From Sphingomicrobium sp. (lineage in GTDB: Bacteria > Pseudomonadota > Alphaproteobacteria > Sphingomonadales > Sphingomonadaceae), in assembly GCA_036563485.1 (NCBI GenBank), contig DATCMI010000001.1, positions 1,985,501 through 2,049,500 of the forward strand: a DNA stretch of 64,000 nt. The letters run 5' to 3'. The translations under genes and the position numbers were made by a program. This document shows, in pieces, positions 9,348 through 18,734 of this stretch. Each line of letters starts with the position of its first letter. The first letter of the stretch is position 1. The notes beneath the pieces were generated by a model. That model saw only the letters and a list, made by a program, of their open reading frames with translations. It was not told the origin of the DNA and did not search any database.

Positions 9348-10001
9348 TTGACCGTCATCGTCATCCTCGCGCTTGTCGCCTTGTTCATCGGCCTTCGCCT
9401 CTACAGCGTGCTGGGCGAACGCACCGGGCATGAGCAGCAGCCGATCCTGAAACCCGCCGATCCGGAAGCCAGGGTCGAGCCGCGCGTCACGACGCCGCCC
9501 GTCGCGGCTCCCGCCGCGGATGCCGGTGCCGACCTCGCCTATGTGCCGCTCGCAGGTCCCGGCGTGCGCGCCATCCTCGCCGCGGATCCGAGCTTCGACG
9601 TCGCGCGCTTCCTCGAAGGGGCCAAGGGCGCCTACCGCATGATTCTCGAGGCGTTCTGGAAGGGCGACGTCGACGCGCTCAAGCCGCATGTCGACGACCA
9701 TGTCTATGAGACGTTCGCCGGCGCGGTCGAGCAGCGCGCGAAGGACGGTCTTAGGCTGGATAACCGTTTGGTCGCGATCGAACAGGCGGTTATTTCCGAA
9801 GCGAATGTCGACCGTTCGGTCGCGGTCGTCACGGTTCGCTTCGAAGCCGACATCGCCGCCGTGACTCGTGACGCCGAAGGCCAGGTGGTCGCCGGTTCGC
9901 TCAGCGACGCCGTGCAGACGCGCGACCTCTGGACGTTCCGCCGTGACCTCTCGTCGCGCGATCCGAACTGGACCTTGATCGAAACCGACGAGGAAGCGTG
10001 A
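9348..10001 (+). CDS. Tim44/TimA-like inner-membrane protein
   Basis: 217 residues: one N-terminal membrane segment (VIVILALVALFIGLRLYSVLG), a Pro/Ala-rich linker, and a C-terminal Tim44-like domain (from about FLEGAKGAYRMILEAFWKGD). In alphaproteobacteria such proteins commonly sit opposite secB. A role in envelope protein handling is inferred from the family. It starts at TTG 9348 with TAGGAAG upstream, and its stop overlaps the mltA start as GTGA. Confidence 0.8.
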   Translation: MTVIVILALVALFIGLRLYSVLGERTGHEQQPILKPADPEARVEPRVTTPPVAAPAADAGADLAYVPLAGPGVRAILAADPSFDVARFLEGAKGAYRMILEAFWKGDVDALKPHVDDHVYETFAGAVEQRAKDGLRLDNRLVAIEQAVISEANVDRSVAVVTVRFEADIAAVTRDAEGQVVAGSLSDAVQTRDLWTFRRDLSSRDPNWTLIETDEEA

Positions 10002-11197
10002 GGCTTCTCGCCCAGGCGGCGCTCGCCGCATCGATCGCTTTGCTGTCCGCTTGCGCCACCCGGCCGATTCCGGAGCCGCAAGTTTCCGCCCCGGTGTCGC
10101 GGCCGACACCGACACCTGCGCCGATCCAGCCGCAGCCGCAGCCGCCCTCTCCTCGGGGCGTGAACGCCGTTGCGACCGGCGTGACGCTGCAGGCGCCGCG
10201 CGTGCTCAAGCAGGATGAAGCGGCGCGCGCCCTCGCGGCGTTCCGCCTCAGCTGCGGCCCAGTCACCCGGCGTACCGACAGGTCCGGGCTGACCATGCCC
10301 GCCGACTGGCAGGGCGTATGCAATCAGGCCCGGTCGCTCGACGCCAGCTACGCGCCGGGCTTCTTCTACCACAATTTCGATTGGGTGCGGGTTGGCGACG
10401 GCCGCGCCTTCGCGACCGGCTATTACGAGCCGGAGATCGAGGGCTCTCGAGTGCCGCTGCCCGGCTATGTGCCCATTCACATGGTACCACGCGACCTCAT
10501 CCGCTGCACCAAGCCGGATGGCAGTTCGGGCCGCGGCCGGATCGACCAGAACGGGACTTGCGTCCTCTATTACACGCGCGGCGAGATCGAGGACGGGGTG
10601 CTCAACGGGCGCGGCCTTGAGATTGCCTGGGCCAAGGACCCCGTCGACCTGTTCTTCCTAGAGATCCAGGGGTCGGGCAGGGTGCGCTTCCCGGACGGCA
10701 CGGTAATGCGCCTCGGCTATGCCGAGCAGAATGGCCGCGAATATGCCGCCATCGGGCGGCTGCTGCGCGAGCGCGGAATCCTGCCGCCGGGCGGCGCCAA
10801 CATGGAAGCGATCAAGGCTTGGATCCGCGCCAATCCGGAGCAGGGCAAGGCGCTGATGCGCGAAAACCTGTCCTACATCTTCTTCAAGGAGCTCACCGGT
10901 CCGGGGCCGCTCGGTGCGTTGAACGTGCCGGTGACCCCGCGCGGAACGGTCGCGGCCGACCCGAACTATGTGCCGCTTGGTGCGCCCATCTACCTCGAGA
11001 ATGCCGACCGCAGAGAAGTGCTCGGCCTGTGGGTGGCGCAGGATACGGGCGGCGCGATCAAGGGGCCGAACCGCTTCGACACTTTCTGGGGCGCTGGCCC
11101 GGAGGCGACAGTGCTTGCGGGCGGCATGTCGGCAAACGGTCAGGCGCTGATCCTCATCCCCAAGGGCACGGCCGCCCGTGCGCTCGCTCAGCCCTGA
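9998..11197 (+). CDS. mltA: Membrane-bound lytic murein transglycosylase A
   Basis: Outer-membrane lipoprotein that cleaves peptidoglycan with 1,6-anhydro product formation. 399 residues; lipobox LSAC with Cys19, then a Pro-rich linker. The MltA domain contains FATGYYEPEIEGS, and the C-terminal 3D domain has WVAQDTGGAIKG and DTFWGAGPEA with its catalytic aspartates. Starts at GTG 9998 coupled to the Tim44-like gene and overlaps the Smr gene by 20 bases. Confidence 0.93.
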   Translation: MRLLAQAALAASIALLSACATRPIPEPQVSAPVSRPTPTPAPIQPQPQPPSPRGVNAVATGVTLQAPRVLKQDEAARALAAFRLSCGPVTRRTDRSGLTMPADWQGVCNQARSLDASYAPGFFYHNFDWVRVGDGRAFATGYYEPEIEGSRVPLPGYVPIHMVPRDLIRCTKPDGSSGRGRIDQNGTCVLYYTRGEIEDGVLNGRGLEIAWAKDPVDLFFLEIQGSGRVRFPDGTVMRLGYAEQNGREYAAIGRLLRERGILPPGGANMEAIKAWIRANPEQGKALMRENLSYIFFKELTGPGPLGALNVPVTPRGTVAADPNYVPLGAPIYLENADRREVLGLWVAQDTGGAIKGPNRFDTFWGAGPEATVLAGGMSANGQALILIPKGTAARALAQP

Positions 11198-11714
11198 AGA
11201 AACGGAGCTGTGGGCGAAGGTCGCAGCGACCATTCGCCCGCTTTCCCGGGAGAAGCCTGACCTCAAGGGCGTCGCCGCGGCTGCCGAGCCGGCGCCGGTA
11301 ACAAAGCCACGGCCGCGCCCGGCGGCTGCGCCAAAGATCGCTGCACCGCCTTCTCGGCCCGTCCCTGGAACGACGCTCGACGGCAGCTGGGATCGGCGTC
11401 TTGCTACCGGCGCGGTCGAGCCCGACCGGATCGTCGACCTCCATGGCATGAGCCTCGATCGTGCCTGGCATGCGATCGACCGAGCGCTCGAGGAAGCGAT
11501 CGGGCGCGGGTCGCGGCTCGTCCTGCTGATCACCGGCCATCACCGCCCCGGCGAGCCGCCGATCAAGCGCGGCGCCATCCGCGCCGCAGTCCACGACTGG
11601 CTTGCTGCTTCGCGGCATGCTGGCGACATTGCGGCGGTGAGGGGCGCCCACCGGCGCCACGGCGGTGGCGGGAGCCTCTATATCGTCCTGCGCCGCCAAT
11701 CCCGCGCCCGCTGA
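11178..11714 (+). CDS. Smr/MutS2-type domain protein
   Basis: 178 residues. The N-terminal half is a Pro/Ala linker; the C-terminal Smr domain has the hallmark VDLHGM (residues 86-91) and LLITGHH in place of the usual ITGKG loop. Smr domains are often nicking nucleases on nucleic acid, and DxH is the catalytic motif. The start is GTG 11178, inside the end of mltA. Third gene of the Tim44-like/mltA/Smr operon. Confidence 0.85.
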   Translation: MRSLSPEETELWAKVAATIRPLSREKPDLKGVAAAAEPAPVTKPRPRPAAAPKIAAPPSRPVPGTTLDGSWDRRLATGAVEPDRIVDLHGMSLDRAWHAIDRALEEAIGRGSRLVLLITGHHRPGEPPIKRGAIRAAVHDWLAASRHAGDIAAVRGAHRRHGGGGSLYIVLRRQSRAR

Positions 11715-11784
11715 CAATTTCTTAACCCTGCTTCTTTAACGCGTGCGCAGAGGCGGGCGACCCGCTGCGAGGCGCACATCCACC

Positions 11785-13467
11785 ATGAAAGCTGGCACTG
11801 CCCAGAAGATCAGCAACGCGATCCTGTCGTGCGCTGCCGGCTTCGCGTCCTTCCTCTTCTCGCTGACGGCGCTTCTCTACATCACCGAATTCGACACCAA
11901 GATCATCGCCGCCCTCGCGGCTGGCGCCTTCTGCCTGCTGGTCAGCTATGTCGCTTCCGAACGGCCGAACAGCGAAAGCGCCCGCGCGCTCGCAGCGCTC
12001 GCCGAGCGGCTTCTCGCCGTCGAGAAGGGTGACTTGATCTCGCCGGCACCTGAGTCGGTGCGCCGTGCCATGCCGAAGGTTGCATCGGCGGTGGACAGCC
12101 TGTTCGCCGAGGTCCGGTCGTCGATCGAGAACGCCCACGCGCTCGGCATGTACGACCCGGTGACGTCGCTCCCGAACCGGCTGCACTTCCGGTCGGAAGC
12201 CGACAAGCTCCTGAGCGAGGTTCCCGCGGGCACGTCGTCGGCGATGCTGTTCGTGGATCTCGACCGGTTCAAGATGGTCAACGACAGCCTCGGCCATGCT
12301 CGTGGCGACCAGCTGCTCGTGATGGTGGCGAACCGCCTGCGTGTGGTCGTGAACGCTGAATTCACCGGCAAGGCGATGTCTCGTCCGCTGCTTGCTCGGC
12401 TGGCCGGCGACGAATTCACCTTGTTCTTCCCGGAGGCGAAATCAGCCGAGGAGATCGAGCGGGTCGCGCGCCGCATCGTGCTCGCCATCTCCGAATGCTT
12501 CGAGCTCGACTCGCACAGCATCGACATCGGCGCCTCGGTAGGAATTGCCATGTCGCCCGACCATGGATCGACGGTCGAGGCGATGATGCGCGCCGCCGAC
12601 ATCGCCATGTATCGCGCAAAGTCGAACGGCGGCGGTCAATATTGCCTGTTTAACGCCGGCCTCGCGTCCGAGCACCAGCAGCGCATGGAGACGGAAAAAG
12701 CGCTCGCCGAGGCCGTGCAGCGCGGCGAGTTCGTCCTCGCTTTCCAGCCGCAGATGAGCCTCGTCACCGGGGAGTTGCGCGGGGCTGAGGCGCTCCTGCG
12801 CTGGAACCACCCGCGCGAAGGGCTGCGGCTGCCATCGACCTTCGTGCCGATCGCGGAGCGCACCGGGATCGTCACAGAGATCGGCGAGTGGGTGATGGGC
12901 GAAGTCGCGGCGACTCTCGGGATGTGGCGGCGGAAGGGCTTTGCCGGCCGCTTGTCATTCAACATCAGCCCGCGTCAGGTCGAGCGTCCGGATTTCTTCG
13001 CGAAGTTGCGCCAGAGCTTTGTCGATGCCGATGTCCCGCTGTCGATGGTCGAACTGGAGTTCAACGAGAGCGCGGCCATGGAAATCGGCGGCCAGGTGCT
13101 GGAGGAAATGGCGGCGCTGCGCAGCGACGGGGCGCGCATCGCCATGGACGACTTCGGCACCGGCTTTTCGAACATCGCGCGCCTGCGTTCGATGCCGCTC
13201 GACCTCGTCAAGCTCGACCCCTCGCTAATCGCGGACATCCAGACGAGCGAGACTGCCCGTGTCGTCGTACAGGCCGTCATCCACCTGGTGAAAGGCGTCG
13301 GCTGCGAAGTAGTCGCCGAAGCCGTCGAGACCGTCGAGCAGGCCGACATCCTGCGCGCCATGGGCTGCGACATCGTCCAGGGATTCATCTTCGCTCCGGC
13401 GATGTTCGAGCAGGACTTCCTCGCGTGGACGGCAAGCAGCCGCGGTTCGGCGCGCTCGGTCGCCTAG
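11785..13467 (+). CDS. GGDEF-EAL cyclic-di-GMP enzyme, membrane anchored
   Basis: 560 residues: two N-terminal membrane helices, a short linker, then GGDEF and EAL domains. The GGDEF motif is AGDEF (about residue 207), a functional variant in other proteins. In the EAL half the catalytic set is present: EALLRW (about 335), NISPRQ, DDFGTGF, VKLD, AEAVE and QGF. It could be bifunctional or mainly a phosphodiesterase. Start at ATG 11785. The stop overlaps the dapE stop in a shared CTAG. Confidence 0.9.
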   Translation: MKAGTAQKISNAILSCAAGFASFLFSLTALLYITEFDTKIIAALAAGAFCLLVSYVASERPNSESARALAALAERLLAVEKGDLISPAPESVRRAMPKVASAVDSLFAEVRSSIENAHALGMYDPVTSLPNRLHFRSEADKLLSEVPAGTSSAMLFVDLDRFKMVNDSLGHARGDQLLVMVANRLRVVVNAEFTGKAMSRPLLARLAGDEFTLFFPEAKSAEEIERVARRIVLAISECFELDSHSIDIGASVGIAMSPDHGSTVEAMMRAADIAMYRAKSNGGGQYCLFNAGLASEHQQRMETEKALAEAVQRGEFVLAFQPQMSLVTGELRGAEALLRWNHPREGLRLPSTFVPIAERTGIVTEIGEWVMGEVAATLGMWRRKGFAGRLSFNISPRQVERPDFFAKLRQSFVDADVPLSMVELEFNESAAMEIGGQVLEEMAALRSDGARIAMDDFGTGFSNIARLRSMPLDLVKLDPSLIADIQTSETARVVVQAVIHLVKGVGCEVVAEAVETVEQADILRAMGCDIVQGFIFAPAMFEQDFLAWTASSRGSARSVA

Positions 13468-14594
13468 CTGAGCACTTTTCCGAGCACACGCTCGTAGATG
13501 TTCGCCAGCGTGCGGATGTCCTCAACCGCCGCGCATTCCCCCACCTTGTGCATCGTTGCGTTCGGCAGGCCGAAATCGACCACCGGGCAGAGCTGGATAA
13601 GAAAACGGCCGTCGGAGGTGCCGCCGCTGGTCGACAGCTCCGGCGCGACACCGGTCTCCTCCTCGATCGCCGAGACGATGACGTCGTAAAGCTCTCCGGG
13701 CGGCGTTATGAACGCCTCGCCCGAAATGCGGGCGCGGACCTTGGCACCAGGCGCCTCCCGGTCAGCGATCTCCTCGACCAGCTTCACCAGATCTTCCCCG
13801 CGCTGGAGGTTGTTGAACCGGACGTTGAGCTGCGCCGTCGCGCTCCCGGGAATGACGTTGCTGGCCTGGGTCGGCGTGGACACCGATGTGAACTCGAGGT
13901 TCGAGGGCGGGAATTGCTCGGTCCCGTCGTCGAGGTGGACGGCGTCAAGCGCCGCAATCACTCGGGCGAGCGGACCCACCGGGTTCTTGGTGCGATGAGG
14001 GTAAGCGACGTGACCCTGCACACCCGGCACGTCGATCCACATGTTCACCGAACCGCGACGCCCAATCTTCACCGTGTCGCCGATCCGGTCGACCGATGTA
14101 GGCTCGCCGATCAGGATCATGTCGGGGCGGATGTTCCGCTCGTTCAGCCAGTCGATGATCCGTGGCGTCCCGTACGTCGCATAGCCTTCCTCGTCGCCGG
14201 TAATCAGGAAGGAGAGGGTGCCGCGCTGCTGCTCGAACCGCGAGACCGCCGCGACGAACGCAGCGATGGCGCTCTTCATGTCGTTGGCGCCCCGGCCGAT
14301 CAGCAGGCCGTCCTCAACAACCGCCGCGTACGGATCTGAATTCCAGCCCTCGCCCGCAGGCACGACATCGAGGTGGCCGGCAAATCCGAAGTGCGGAGCG
14401 CCGCTGCCGCGGATCGCCACCATATTCTCGGTCGGCCCGTCGGGCGCTTCGCCCATCACCCAGCGGTGAACATCGAAGCCAAGCGCCTCGAGCGCGCTCC
14501 CGAGGATATCGAACACCTCGCCGCTGGCCGGCGTCACGCTTGGGCAGCGGATCAGGTCGGCGGCGAAGGCAACTGGGTCGATCGATTGCTGCAT
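13464..14594 (-). CDS. dapE: Succinyl-diaminopimelate desuccinylase
   Basis: Zinc M20-family enzyme hydrolysing N-succinyl-LL-diaminopimelate in lysine and peptidoglycan-precursor synthesis. 376 residues. GHLDVVP (metal His/Asp), GRGANDMK, TGDEEG and the C-terminal SGGTSDGRF are present. ATG 14594 (MQQSIDPVAFAADLIRCPSVTP) is preferred to the longer ATG 14642. It converges with the GGDEF-EAL gene. Confidence 0.95.
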   Translation of the reverse strand: MQQSIDPVAFAADLIRCPSVTPASGEVFDILGSALEALGFDVHRWVMGEAPDGPTENMVAIRGSGAPHFGFAGHLDVVPAGEGWNSDPYAAVVEDGLLIGRGANDMKSAIAAFVAAVSRFEQQRGTLSFLITGDEEGYATYGTPRIIDWLNERNIRPDMILIGEPTSVDRIGDTVKIGRRGSVNMWIDVPGVQGHVAYPHRTKNPVGPLARVIAALDAVHLDDGTEQFPPSNLEFTSVSTPTQASNVIPGSATAQLNVRFNNLQRGEDLVKLVEEIADREAPGAKVRARISGEAFITPPGELYDVIVSAIEEETGVAPELSTSGGTSDGRFLIQLCPVVDFGLPNATMHKVGECAAVEDIRTLANIYERVLGKVLS

Positions 14595-14707
14595 CCGAGC
14601 CGAAGTAACGCAGCGCACAGGACACGCAAGCGACGGCCACAAACCGAGCGATGAACGGCCGTTTGTCGGTTCGTCGAAACTTTCGCCGAAAAAGGACTTG
14701 CGCGTCC

Positions 14708-14739
14708 GCTACAAATGTAGCACGCTACAAATGTAGCAC
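14708..14739 (+). promoter_or_regulatory. Tandem palindromic operator before a TonB-dependent receptor
   Basis: Two perfect head-to-tail copies of the 16-mer GCTACAAATGTAGCAC (14708-14723 and 14724-14739), 35 bases before the receptor start. Each contains the dyad GCTACA-AA-TGTAGC and matches TACA-NN-TGTA, the box recognised by BlaI/MecI/CopY-family repressors. The regulator identity is inferred; no such gene is in the window. Confidence 0.6.
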
Positions 14740-14773
14740 GCACTTGTGCGTAACAGGGATGAGGGGATTATCG

Positions 14774-16909
14774 ATGTTCGTGTCGCGTTTTTGCCGGGCC
14801 ACGCTTCTGGCCGGCACTGCTCTCTTGGCATCGACCCCCGCACTGGCCCAGACTGCGACCCCGCCGACGACCGACCCCGCCGTGGTGCCGCCGCCGACTG
14901 CGACGACGGTGCCGACTGCCGGCACGAGCAAGAGGGTCTACACGCCGGCTGACTTCGCCCGCTTCGCACCGAAGACTGCCTACGACATGCTGGTGCAGGT
15001 GCCGGGCTTCACCATCCGCACGGACGATAGCGGCGACCGCGGCCTCGGCCAGGCGAAGGAAAATGTGCTCATCAACGGTGAGCGCATCGCCAACAAGAAT
15101 TACAGCGGCGGCAGTGCCGGCGCGGTCGACGAGCTCCAGCGCACCGGCATCGGCAACGTCGAGCGGATCGAGATTGTTGAAGCGGCAAGTCTCGGTATCG
15201 CGGGCCTCTCCGGACAGGTCGCGAACGTCATCATCAAGGCGCAGAAAAAGGCCAGCGGGCAGTTCGAATGGAACCCCGAGTTCCGCGCCCATTTTGCGCC
15301 GGCGCGCGCGTTCGCCGGGAACGCCAGCTATTCGGGCAAAAACGGCCCGGTAGACTGGACGGTGTCGGTGACCAACAACACGGGCCGCGGCGGCTTTGGC
15401 GGCCCGATCGTCCTGCGCGATGCCTCCGGCAATATCTACGAAACTCGCGACGAGATTTTCGGATCTCGCAGTGACCTCGTCACCTTCCAGACGAAGTTCG
15501 GCCTTGACGGTCCGGGATCGTCGGTCGGCCACCTGTCACTGGGTTATACGCCTTATTGGAGCCCCACGTTGGTCCGCGACACGCGCACGCGGGTCGACGG
15601 CAATGACAGCACTCGCCGCACGCACACCGAACTCGACGGCTGGTATTATGACATCAACGCCGACTACGAGTTCGCGTTTGGGCCGGGGCGGCTGAAGCTG
15701 ATCGGGCTTCAGCACTTCGACCACGAGCCGGTGGTCAACACGCAGATCCAGAAGTTCGCCAGCGGTGCTCCGGACTTCGGCGTCAAAGTGCTTCGCGACT
15801 CCGAGATCGTCGAGCGCGTCGGGCGCGGCGAATATCACTGGAAGACCGGGCCCAACGACTGGCAGATCACGTTCGAGCGCGCGTTCAACTCGCTCGACCA
15901 GCGCGGCGGGCTTTTCTTCCTCAACGACGATGGGGAGTTCGAGGAGGAGCCGTTCCCGGAAGGCACGGGCAAGGTGCAGGAGGTCCGCTACGAAAGCATC
16001 GCGACCTTCAGCCGGCCGCTAGCGCCCAACCTGGACCTGCAGATCGCGGCGGGCGGCGAGATTTCGCACCTTGATCGGGTCGACGACCCGGAGCCCGCGC
16101 GGAAGTTCTTCCGCCCAAAGGGGAGCCTCAACCTCGGGTGGCGTCCGGCGAAGGGCTGGGACGCGAGCCTGAAGATCGCGCGCCGGGTCGGGCAGATCAG
16201 CTTCTACGACTTCCTCGACCAGCTGAACCTGCAATCCGACACGGAAAATGCCGGCAATCCCGACCTCGTGCCGCCGCAGAGCTGGGAAGCCGATGTGGAA
16301 GTCGGCCACGAGATGGGCGCGTGGGGCAAGACCCGGCTGCGGGTCTACGGACGCCGCATCGAGGACATTATCGACGTCATTCCGATCGGCGCCACGGGGC
16401 AGGGCATCGGCAACCTTCCGCGCGCGACCCGTTACGGGTTCGAGAGCACCAGCACGATCCAGTTCGACCCGATCGGCTGGACCGGTGCCAAGCTGGACCT
16501 GAACTTCGGCATCGAGCGCAGCCGCGTGCGCGATCCGTTGACTGGCGAGAGGCGGCCGATCAGCGGCAATCGCCAGCGCTGGATCTCGATGGAGTTGCGC
16601 CACGACATTCCGGGCACGGATTTGGCCTGGGGCGCGGACGCTAGCTACAGCCGCTATGGCCTTCGCTACCGGCTCAACGAGCTTTCGATCAACAACGAAG
16701 GCCCGTGGTGGATCGGCGCATTCGTCGAGCACAAGGATATCATGGGGCTGACGGTGCGCGCGCAAGTGAGCAATATCTTCAACGCTCGCCACCGCGTGTT
16801 CCGGACCTTCTACGGCGGTTTCCGCAACACCAGCCCGATCACCGGAACCCAGGAGCACAACCAGCTGATCGGCCCGATCTTCAGCTTCACCGTGAAGGGC
16901 AACTTTTAG
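14774..16909 (+). CDS. TonB-dependent outer-membrane receptor
   Basis: 711 residues. A signal peptide ends ASTPALAQ, a Pro/Thr linker follows, then a plug domain (AYDMLVQVPGFTIR, NVLINGERI, GNVERIEIVEAAS) and a beta-barrel ending SFTVKGNF, a typical outer-membrane C-terminus. The substrate cannot be told. ATG 14774 is chosen for the signal peptide and GAGGGG upstream, over an open frame from 14651. The tandem operator just upstream predicts specific repression. Confidence 0.87.
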   Translation: MFVSRFCRATLLAGTALLASTPALAQTATPPTTDPAVVPPPTATTVPTAGTSKRVYTPADFARFAPKTAYDMLVQVPGFTIRTDDSGDRGLGQAKENVLINGERIANKNYSGGSAGAVDELQRTGIGNVERIEIVEAASLGIAGLSGQVANVIIKAQKKASGQFEWNPEFRAHFAPARAFAGNASYSGKNGPVDWTVSVTNNTGRGGFGGPIVLRDASGNIYETRDEIFGSRSDLVTFQTKFGLDGPGSSVGHLSLGYTPYWSPTLVRDTRTRVDGNDSTRRTHTELDGWYYDINADYEFAFGPGRLKLIGLQHFDHEPVVNTQIQKFASGAPDFGVKVLRDSEIVERVGRGEYHWKTGPNDWQITFERAFNSLDQRGGLFFLNDDGEFEEEPFPEGTGKVQEVRYESIATFSRPLAPNLDLQIAAGGEISHLDRVDDPEPARKFFRPKGSLNLGWRPAKGWDASLKIARRVGQISFYDFLDQLNLQSDTENAGNPDLVPPQSWEADVEVGHEMGAWGKTRLRVYGRRIEDIIDVIPIGATGQGIGNLPRATRYGFESTSTIQFDPIGWTGAKLDLNFGIERSRVRDPLTGERRPISGNRQRWISMELRHDIPGTDLAWGADASYSRYGLRYRLNELSINNEGPWWIGAFVEHKDIMGLTVRAQVSNIFNARHRVFRTFYGGFRNTSPITGTQEHNQLIGPIFSFTVKGNF

Positions 16910-16959
16910 CGAATGCTGCACCTCTGCTAGGATCCCCAATCCCTGGCGGAGGTGCAGCA

Positions 16960-17424
16960 GTGCCGAAGATCAACCTGGACGAGATCGAGCAGACGAACCG
17001 TACCGGCTATCCGCCGCCGTTCGACCGGCAAGTCGCCGGCCGCTTCGTTCGGCGGCTCTCGCCCGCGACCGGGCTGACCGATTTTGGGGTCAGCCATGTG
17101 GTCCTGAAACCCGGCGCCTGGTCGTCACAGCGCCACTGGCACGACGGCGAGGACGAGTTCCTGGTCATGATCGAAGGCGAAGCGGTCCTCGTCGAGGATG
17201 AGGGTAAGACCGTCTTGAAGGCTGGCGATTGCGCGGCCTGGCCGAAGGGCACGGGCAACGGCCATCACATCCGCAACGACGGGAATAGCGACTGCGCATT
17301 CATCGTCATGGGCGGGGGCAAGAATGCCGGCGGCGGCTATTCAGACATCGACATGCTGTTCACCGCCGAGGGCACCTACACCCACAAGGACGGAACGCCG
17401 TACGACGCGAAGCGAGCGCCTTAG
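16960..17424 (+). CDS. Cupin-domain protein
   Basis: Small single-domain cupin of 154 residues. The cupin motif 1 is seen as RHWHDGEDEFLVMIEGE (metal His, His, Glu) and motif 2 around GDCAAWPKGTGNGHHI. Substrate unknown. GTG 16960 has GGCGGAGG about 8 bases upstream. The gene follows the receptor by 50 bp and could be co-transcribed. Its stop overlaps the end of the convergent GST gene. Confidence 0.82.
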   Translation: MPKINLDEIEQTNRTGYPPPFDRQVAGRFVRRLSPATGLTDFGVSHVVLKPGAWSSQRHWHDGEDEFLVMIEGEAVLVEDEGKTVLKAGDCAAWPKGTGNGHHIRNDGNSDCAFIVMGGGKNAGGGYSDIDMLFTAEGTYTHKDGTPYDAKRAP

Positions 17425-18080
17425 GCGGCTTCGTACTGCTCGATCACCCAGGGTTCGTCCTGCGCCTTGTCGATCCACTCAATGACGTGCGGGTGCGACA
17501 GCACCGCTTTCATATAAGCGCCGGCAAAGCTCGGCACGGCCACCCCATAAGTGATGAGGCGTGTGACGACCGGCGCATACATCATGTCGGTCGCGCACCA
17601 GGACCCGAACAGGAAGTCGCCGGTGCCGCCAAACCGCGCCCGGGCCTGCGCCCATAGCTGGAGAATGCGGTTGATCTCGCCGGCTACGTCGTCGGTCAGC
17701 TCCTTCGGCGGATAGCTCTTGCGAACGTTCATCGGCAGCTCGCGCCGCAGGTGCGGGAAGCTCGAGTGCATTTCGGCTGCCATGGACCGCGCCATGCCGC
17801 GCGCGCCGCTGTCCTCGGGCCAATATTTCTCGCGGCCCACGCGGTCGGCGAGGAACTCGATGATGGCAAGGCTGTCCCACACGACGCAGTCGCCGTCCCA
17901 CAGGATCGGCACTTTGCCGAGCGAAGGCGCGAACTCGTCGCCCTCACGCCTTTTGTCCCACTCGGCGTCGAACATCGGCACGACGAGCTCCTCGAACTCC
18001 TCGCCCGACTGCTTGCAGGCAAGCCAGCCGCGGAACGACCAGCTTGAATAAGCGCGGTTGCCGATGATCAACTTGAGCAA
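17421..18080 (-). CDS. Glutathione S-transferase family protein
   Basis: 219 residues with an N-terminal thioredoxin-like domain (KLIIGNRAYSSWSFRGWLA, the likely active-site Ser region; GKVPILWDGD with the cis-Pro; DSLAIIEFLADR) and an all-helical C-terminal domain. Resembles the YfcF/maleylacetoacetate-isomerase-like GST group. Substrate unknown. Follows engB on the same strand. Confidence 0.85.
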   Translation of the reverse strand: MLKLIIGNRAYSSWSFRGWLACKQSGEEFEELVVPMFDAEWDKRREGDEFAPSLGKVPILWDGDCVVWDSLAIIEFLADRVGREKYWPEDSGARGMARSMAAEMHSSFPHLRRELPMNVRKSYPPKELTDDVAGEINRILQLWAQARARFGGTGDFLFGSWCATDMMYAPVVTRLITYGVAVPSFAGAYMKAVLSHPHVIEWIDKAQDEPWVIEQYEAA

Positions 18081-18089
18081 GAGCGGCTC

Positions 18090-18734
18090 CTACGTCGTGG
18101 CAGCTTCGAGGATTGCAGTGCGCAACTCGGCGATGCCGCTACCGGTTTCGCTCGACGTCGTGAAGATGTGCGGGTGGGCGGCGGGATGCCGCCTTGCTTC
18201 ACCGGCGACCGCTCCGAGCATCCGCTCCAGCTCCGTCGGTTTCACCTTGTCACCCTTGGTGAGCACGAGGTGATAGCTGACCGCTGCATCGTCGAGCATC
18301 TTCATGACGTCGCGATCGACATCCTTGAGCCCATGCCTGCTGTCGACCAGCACCAGCGCTCGCTTCAGCACCGCCCGTCCGCGCAGGAAATCGTTGATCA
18401 GGAAGCGCCAGCGCTTGACCATGTCCTTCGGCGCTTCGGCAAAGCCGTAGCCCGGCATGTCGACGAGCCGCAGCTGGAGCGGATCGCCCACGTCGAAGAA
18501 ATTGAGCTCCTGCGTGCGGCCCGGCGTGTTCGATGTCCGCGCCAACTTGTTGCGGTTGGTGAGCGCGTTCAGCAGCGAGCTTTTGCCGACGTTCGAACGG
18601 CCCGCAAAAGCGATCTCCGGCACGACCGGATCAGGCAGGAAACGCAGCTCTGGCGCAGACTTCAGGAAGCTGATCGGCCCGGCAAACAGCTTGCGGGCAC
18701 GCTCGGATAGCTCTTCGTCCGCCGCCTCGCTCAT
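18090..18734 (-). CDS. engB: Ribosome biogenesis GTPase EngB (YihA/YsxC)
   Basis: 214-residue GTPase required for large-subunit assembly. P-loop GRSNVGKSSLLNAL, switch TSNTPGRTQ, G3 DMPGYGFA, G4 TKGDK and a final SSETGSGI are all present. Start overlaps the yidC stop by 4 bases; part of the leftward rpmH-rnpA-yidD-yidC-engB run. Confidence 0.95.
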   Translation of the reverse strand: MSEAADEELSERARKLFAGPISFLKSAPELRFLPDPVVPEIAFAGRSNVGKSSLLNALTNRNKLARTSNTPGRTQELNFFDVGDPLQLRLVDMPGYGFAEAPKDMVKRWRFLINDFLRGRAVLKRALVLVDSRHGLKDVDRDVMKMLDDAAVSYHLVLTKGDKVKPTELERMLGAVAGEARRHPAAHPHIFTTSSETGSGIAELRTAILEAATT

